Part shown: one piece after another, positions 60,522 through 64,000 of the stretch
Layout: every line of letters begins with the position of its first letter
Numbering within the stretch: the stretch's first letter is position 1
Origin: Aulostomus chinensis
Lineage: Eukaryota; Chordata; Actinopteri; Syngnathiformes; Aulostomidae
NCBI GenBank assembly: GCA_037954235.1
Contig: JBBMOA010000004.1
Span: forward strand, 16,301,101 to 16,365,100
Direction: 5' to 3'
Length of the DNA stretch: 64,000 nucleotides
Made by a program: the position numbers and the translations under genes
Notes under the pieces: model-generated
The model's input: the letters and a program-made list of their open reading frames with translations, nothing else
The model's database searches: none
What the model was told of the DNA's origin: nothing

Positions 60522-62149
60522 GTAGATTTCTGAATCTGTGGTTTCTCTCTCTTACTCAGAGTGCTTACATGCTATATACAACAGGGACACAGTCAAATTT
60601 GTCACTCATGTGAGTCATCACCATCTTCTGGCGCTTCGTCTGTCTTTAGCAGGCCTGATTATTCAGGATGATGCAACTTATGCTGTGCAAGTCTGGCCAC
60701 AATTCACTTCAAGGTATTGCAGACTAAATGCACATCTTGTAGCCAAGGGTCAAATCACACCATAGTGTACACCTTAAATGCACTTTCTCTGGGCATCCAT
60801 CATGTTTTCATTATGCATTTAGCTCTGAGGACCGGAGCAGCATTAGCATCATGTTAGAGCAAGTAGGCAGTGTGAGTTTACAACTGATCTTAAAGTTATA
60901 CTTCACTAAAAAAAAAAATTTTTTTTTCCTGTCAAGTCAAAAATAGGTATCCTGAGCTCATGAGAATGTTTTTTCCCCTCTTATGTTACTTCTTTGTGAC
61001 TCCAGATTGCAGCAAGAGCCAGCCACATGAATCTAGCTTGAAGCTAATTCTGTCTTATGGCTAGCTAAAGCAACAAAACAAAAAACAGCAGCAAAACTAC
61101 CCAAAATCATTTACAAGCACTTTGTGCTGTATAATCCACATCTTCTTCATCCAGCCAAATTCCCACTAATTCACTTCAGTTTGAGCTCAAAAGCAGTACA
61201 CATTATAATATTTACTTTATGCATTATACCGTGAACCAGTTGATTCGGCTCAGGTCTGCTGTGAACCAGCGCAGAGACACGACAAAGTGGTATAATTTGT
61301 TTTTTTGCTCAATTTAAAATGTTTGTGGATGACTGAGCATCCAGCTGAATAAAGAAGTCATGGATTATACCAGATGATGTGCATGAGAGTTTGTAAAGAC
61401 ATGTTTTTGGATAGGTTTGCTGTTGTTTTGTAGCTGTTGCTGCTGTTAGCCAAACATTGCCATTAGCTTCAAGCTCAATATACCTGGCTGGCGCTCTCTT
61501 CTTTCTTGAGTCCCATAGAAGGGACTCAGTGGGGAAAACGTGTTTGTGAGTTAAAGACTTCTATTTGTCAGTGCTTGAAAGGCAAATGTGTTGCCAAATT
61601 TGTTGGTAAAAATGTTTTACTATGTAACATGCAGGACCCTTCAACGTATACAGTAAACTCCCTTAAACTTGGCCTGTCTTCTTTTAAATACGGGGAGGGT
61701 CTGTCATCCTTCAAATGGAAAGATAAGTGAAAATGATTGATTGTATCGGAGTCATTTGTCATGCGTTGACAATCTTGACAGGCCAATGGATGGCTTTCTC
61801 ATTTGACCTCTTCAGAACGTCAAATGAAAACAATATCGCACTGCTCTCCTACAGTAACTGAGTTCATGATATCACACCGTTGGTTGCTGTTTGACAGATT
61901 GCGAGGTGCGTCAGCTGTGACAAGGTAGAGGCTTGTTGATGTGTCCCTCGCTTCATTTGCCTTCCATGTCAATGTCTCCTCCACCCAGCTGGGGAGGCGG
62001 GAGGTAGGATAGAAAAGAGGGAGAGAGAGGAAGACCTGTAAATGACTTAATGAATAAATGACAATCAATGAATATTCAGTGATAAAGAGACGGACCAGAA
62101 TGTTAGCGGTAAAGGTGAAGACCCAGAACAGACGAATGTGTGTAATATC

Positions 62150-62420
62150 CTAAGGCATGTTAGGAAACACTTGTATTAAGTCCGACCTCATGGGAATTAT
62201 GTTTCCTCTTCTAACTCGTGCTGTTTCGATAACAGCAGGTTAGGAATTATTATCCACATTTGTCATAATATAAACTACGATCTCATTTTTTCAATCTCAT
62301 GATTGGAGCTGATTTGCTTGCCGTAATGAACATCACTCAAGGATATTTAATCAGAGACAAAAACAAGTATAATGACGAATGATAAATATGTCTCTTTTAC
62401 TGTATTTACCTGCTCCTAAT
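62150..62420. promoter_or_regulatory. Candidate conserved non-coding element
   Basis: A unique block with gataacagcaggttagg, aattattatccac, gccgtaatgaacatc and ggatatttaatcag; no simple repeats. Inference only. Confidence 0.25.
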
Positions 62421-63892
62421 TTATCACAGCAGCATCAGAATCTACAGGACATACAAAGCATTTTTCAGCAGTACTTACAAATGCAGAAAAGATATACAGC
62501 TGAATGAGGCCAAAAATAAACAAACATTTGTGAGGACTATTTTGTAATTATGTGTAATTAGAGGACATTGTGCGGTGGTGCAAAACAAGAGTAAATGTTA
62601 TTTTAAGTCTTTCATTCTACTATTCAACATTGAGTCAGGTGGATCATAGAGCAACAGAAGTATTAGAAAACATATGAAATAGAAACAATGCATATGCAGT
62701 TAAATATTGACAAACAAAAGAACGGGCAGTCAGTCTTATGAGTTCACACATTAAACCCAATTACATGGAATCGATTTTGTGCTTCACATGTAAAAGCATT
62801 GATGGGCCAGCTTTGTGCCAAAATAGTGAACAAATTTCCACAGCGAAAGAGGAGAAAAGACTGAGCTAGCTAGGGGGTAGACGGGAGAAAATGAGAGAAG
62901 TTCAGGGTGCCCTGCAGGCTGTAGAGCAGGTTTGGACTATCCCGTTAATTTCTCTGTCTCTCTCTTCATTTTGAATGGTGGAACTTTGCTGCAGGTGGGA
63001 TCTGTTTTATCACAAGTGCAGGAGAGGAAAAAGATAAAAAAGAGGACTAGAGATGGAGAAGAGTTAGTTGATAAGAAAAGCCTCCGCAGATTTAAGAAAT
63101 GATCATTTTCCCGCTGCAGGTTGACAAAAAGGCGTAATGTTATGAGAAAAAGAGAGAGAAAGAAAAACAAACCTTCAGTGCATTGATACAGATCTTGAAG
63201 TGGAAACTCATGAATATGCTTAAAACTCTGCCCAGACACAACACTCCCACATTCACTGTATATATACAGTACTTTACATATAATCAACTGCCACTGTGCC
63301 ACCACACTAAATGATCGAGTGCGTCTTCCTCTCTGTACCCCTGCATATTAAGGCATCAAGTACTTCTGTGATCTTGGCCCTTTTTTAAAAGCATGATTAT
63401 ATTCAGAGGCTTCCATCTCTCCCTATTGTGAAAGGAGAGAGAGTGCTGGCTGTAATGGCTGTCATTTGCTCATCTGGGAATTATAAATGCCATGCACCCC
63501 ATCCCTGTATTTATCCCTGCTGATATGATAGAACAGCCATAGTGGAGAGACAGTCAGGCATAATGGTTGCCTCTCCTGCAAAGCCCACGATGAAGATAGC
63601 ATGAAATGAATGTGATATCGAGATGGCAGAGACAAGGGGTGCATTGGGTCGTTTAGCCACCAAATCCCCATTTCTTTTTTTTCTTTTTTTTATTTATAAA
63701 AGTTTGTGTGTGTGTCAGATAGAGAACAGAGCCTCTGTAGAGATGATGAATGTATGATCTTACACACTTCAGAGCATCTCGGTGCTAAAGAAAGGCAGAC
63801 AGGGACGGAGGAAGAATGAATGATATCAGGAAGCGTGCTCTGGAACACAGGGCTCACATTGGCACCCATCACCTCTGCTAGGGTCTGAATGT

Positions 63893-63915
63893 GTGTTTGT
63901 GTGTGTGTGTGCGTG

Positions 63916-63950
<35 letters not shown>
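63893..63950. repeat. (GT)n microsatellite
   Basis: GT units with a GCGTGCCT interruption at about 63912; near the window end. Confidence 0.95.
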
Positions 63951-63953
<3 letters not shown>

Positions 63954-64000
63954 CTGTTGAGAAAACCATTTCCCCAGATGCAGGCATCTAAGACCTCGAC

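Larger units (their letters stand above)
54407..64000 (+). other. Downstream plexin intron (5' part)
   Basis: The intron begins gtcaga and runs directly into a (CA)n array. The expected next plexin exon would carry VPVESC followed by the cysteine-rich PSI motif. No such wording was recognised to the window end, so the intron is inferred to be at least 9.6 kb. It holds CA/GT arrays, CT-rich tracts at 58570-58620 and 60480-60523, an A11T9 palindrome near 60908-60927, a perfect RFX X-box at 59662, and non-coding islands that look unique. Confidence 0.7.

Noticed and set aside
60480..60765. Acceptor-like CT tract ending ctgtag followed by an open frame
   Set aside because: The translation lacks the VPVESC/PSI cysteine pattern expected of the next plexin exon. 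It is probably a cryptic acceptor.
1..64000. CRISPR arrays, operons, tRNA or rRNA genes, phage or defence systems
   Set aside because: No spacer-like regular repeats, no dense gene packing, no recognisable tRNA box A/B pair and no rRNA wording. The sequence is vertebrate intron.

Overview
This window reads as vertebrate, probably teleost fish, nuclear DNA that is almost entirely intronic. It has no dense long ORFs, only moderate GC, and many interspersed-repeat scraps. It also holds more than two dozen long dinucleotide arrays, mostly (CA)n/(TG)n, as is common in fish. Nothing bacterial, organellar or phage-like was seen. There are no operons, CRISPR arrays or rRNA genes, and no tRNA was recognised.

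One protein-coding exon can be supported, at 54278-54406 on the + strand. It is 129 bp long and encodes 43 residues with the wording of the C-terminal part of a class A plexin Sema domain (plexin-A4 preferred, plexin-A2 possible). It has clean AG/GT borders and is phase 0 at both ends. The rest of the window is then best read as two large introns of that gene: at least 54 kb upstream and at least 9.6 kb downstream. Neither the preceding nor the following plexin exon was recognised.

Layout: 1-12 kb is unique intron sequence with short CA/GT arrays, a CCCTAA-rich dispersed repeat and a LINE-type 3' tail. A 230 bp TG/TA/TG/TA compound array lies at 12.1-12.4 kb. A degraded Ty3/gypsy integrase fragment on the minus strand (13.7-14.1 kb) is followed by a hAT-like MITE (14.69-14.93 kb). 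Long (TC)n, (GT)n and (CA)n arrays occur at 17-21 kb, a second palindromic non-autonomous element at 22.5 kb, and a (TCTTC)n pentanucleotide array at 24.9 kb. From 25 to 54 kb the intron carries GT/CA arrays, a 25-base G run, RTE-like repeat tails at 44.3-44.66 kb, and islands that look like conserved non-coding elements. The plexin exon is bracketed by a (GT)n array about 470 bp upstream and a (CA)n array that begins within a few bases of its donor site. From 55 to 64 kb is further intron with candidate regulatory islands.

The most interesting signals are RNA-structural and regulatory: complementary GU/AC repeats around the plexin exon, three perfect RFX X-box palindromes, and several perfect inverted repeats. 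No undescribed multi-gene system is visible.
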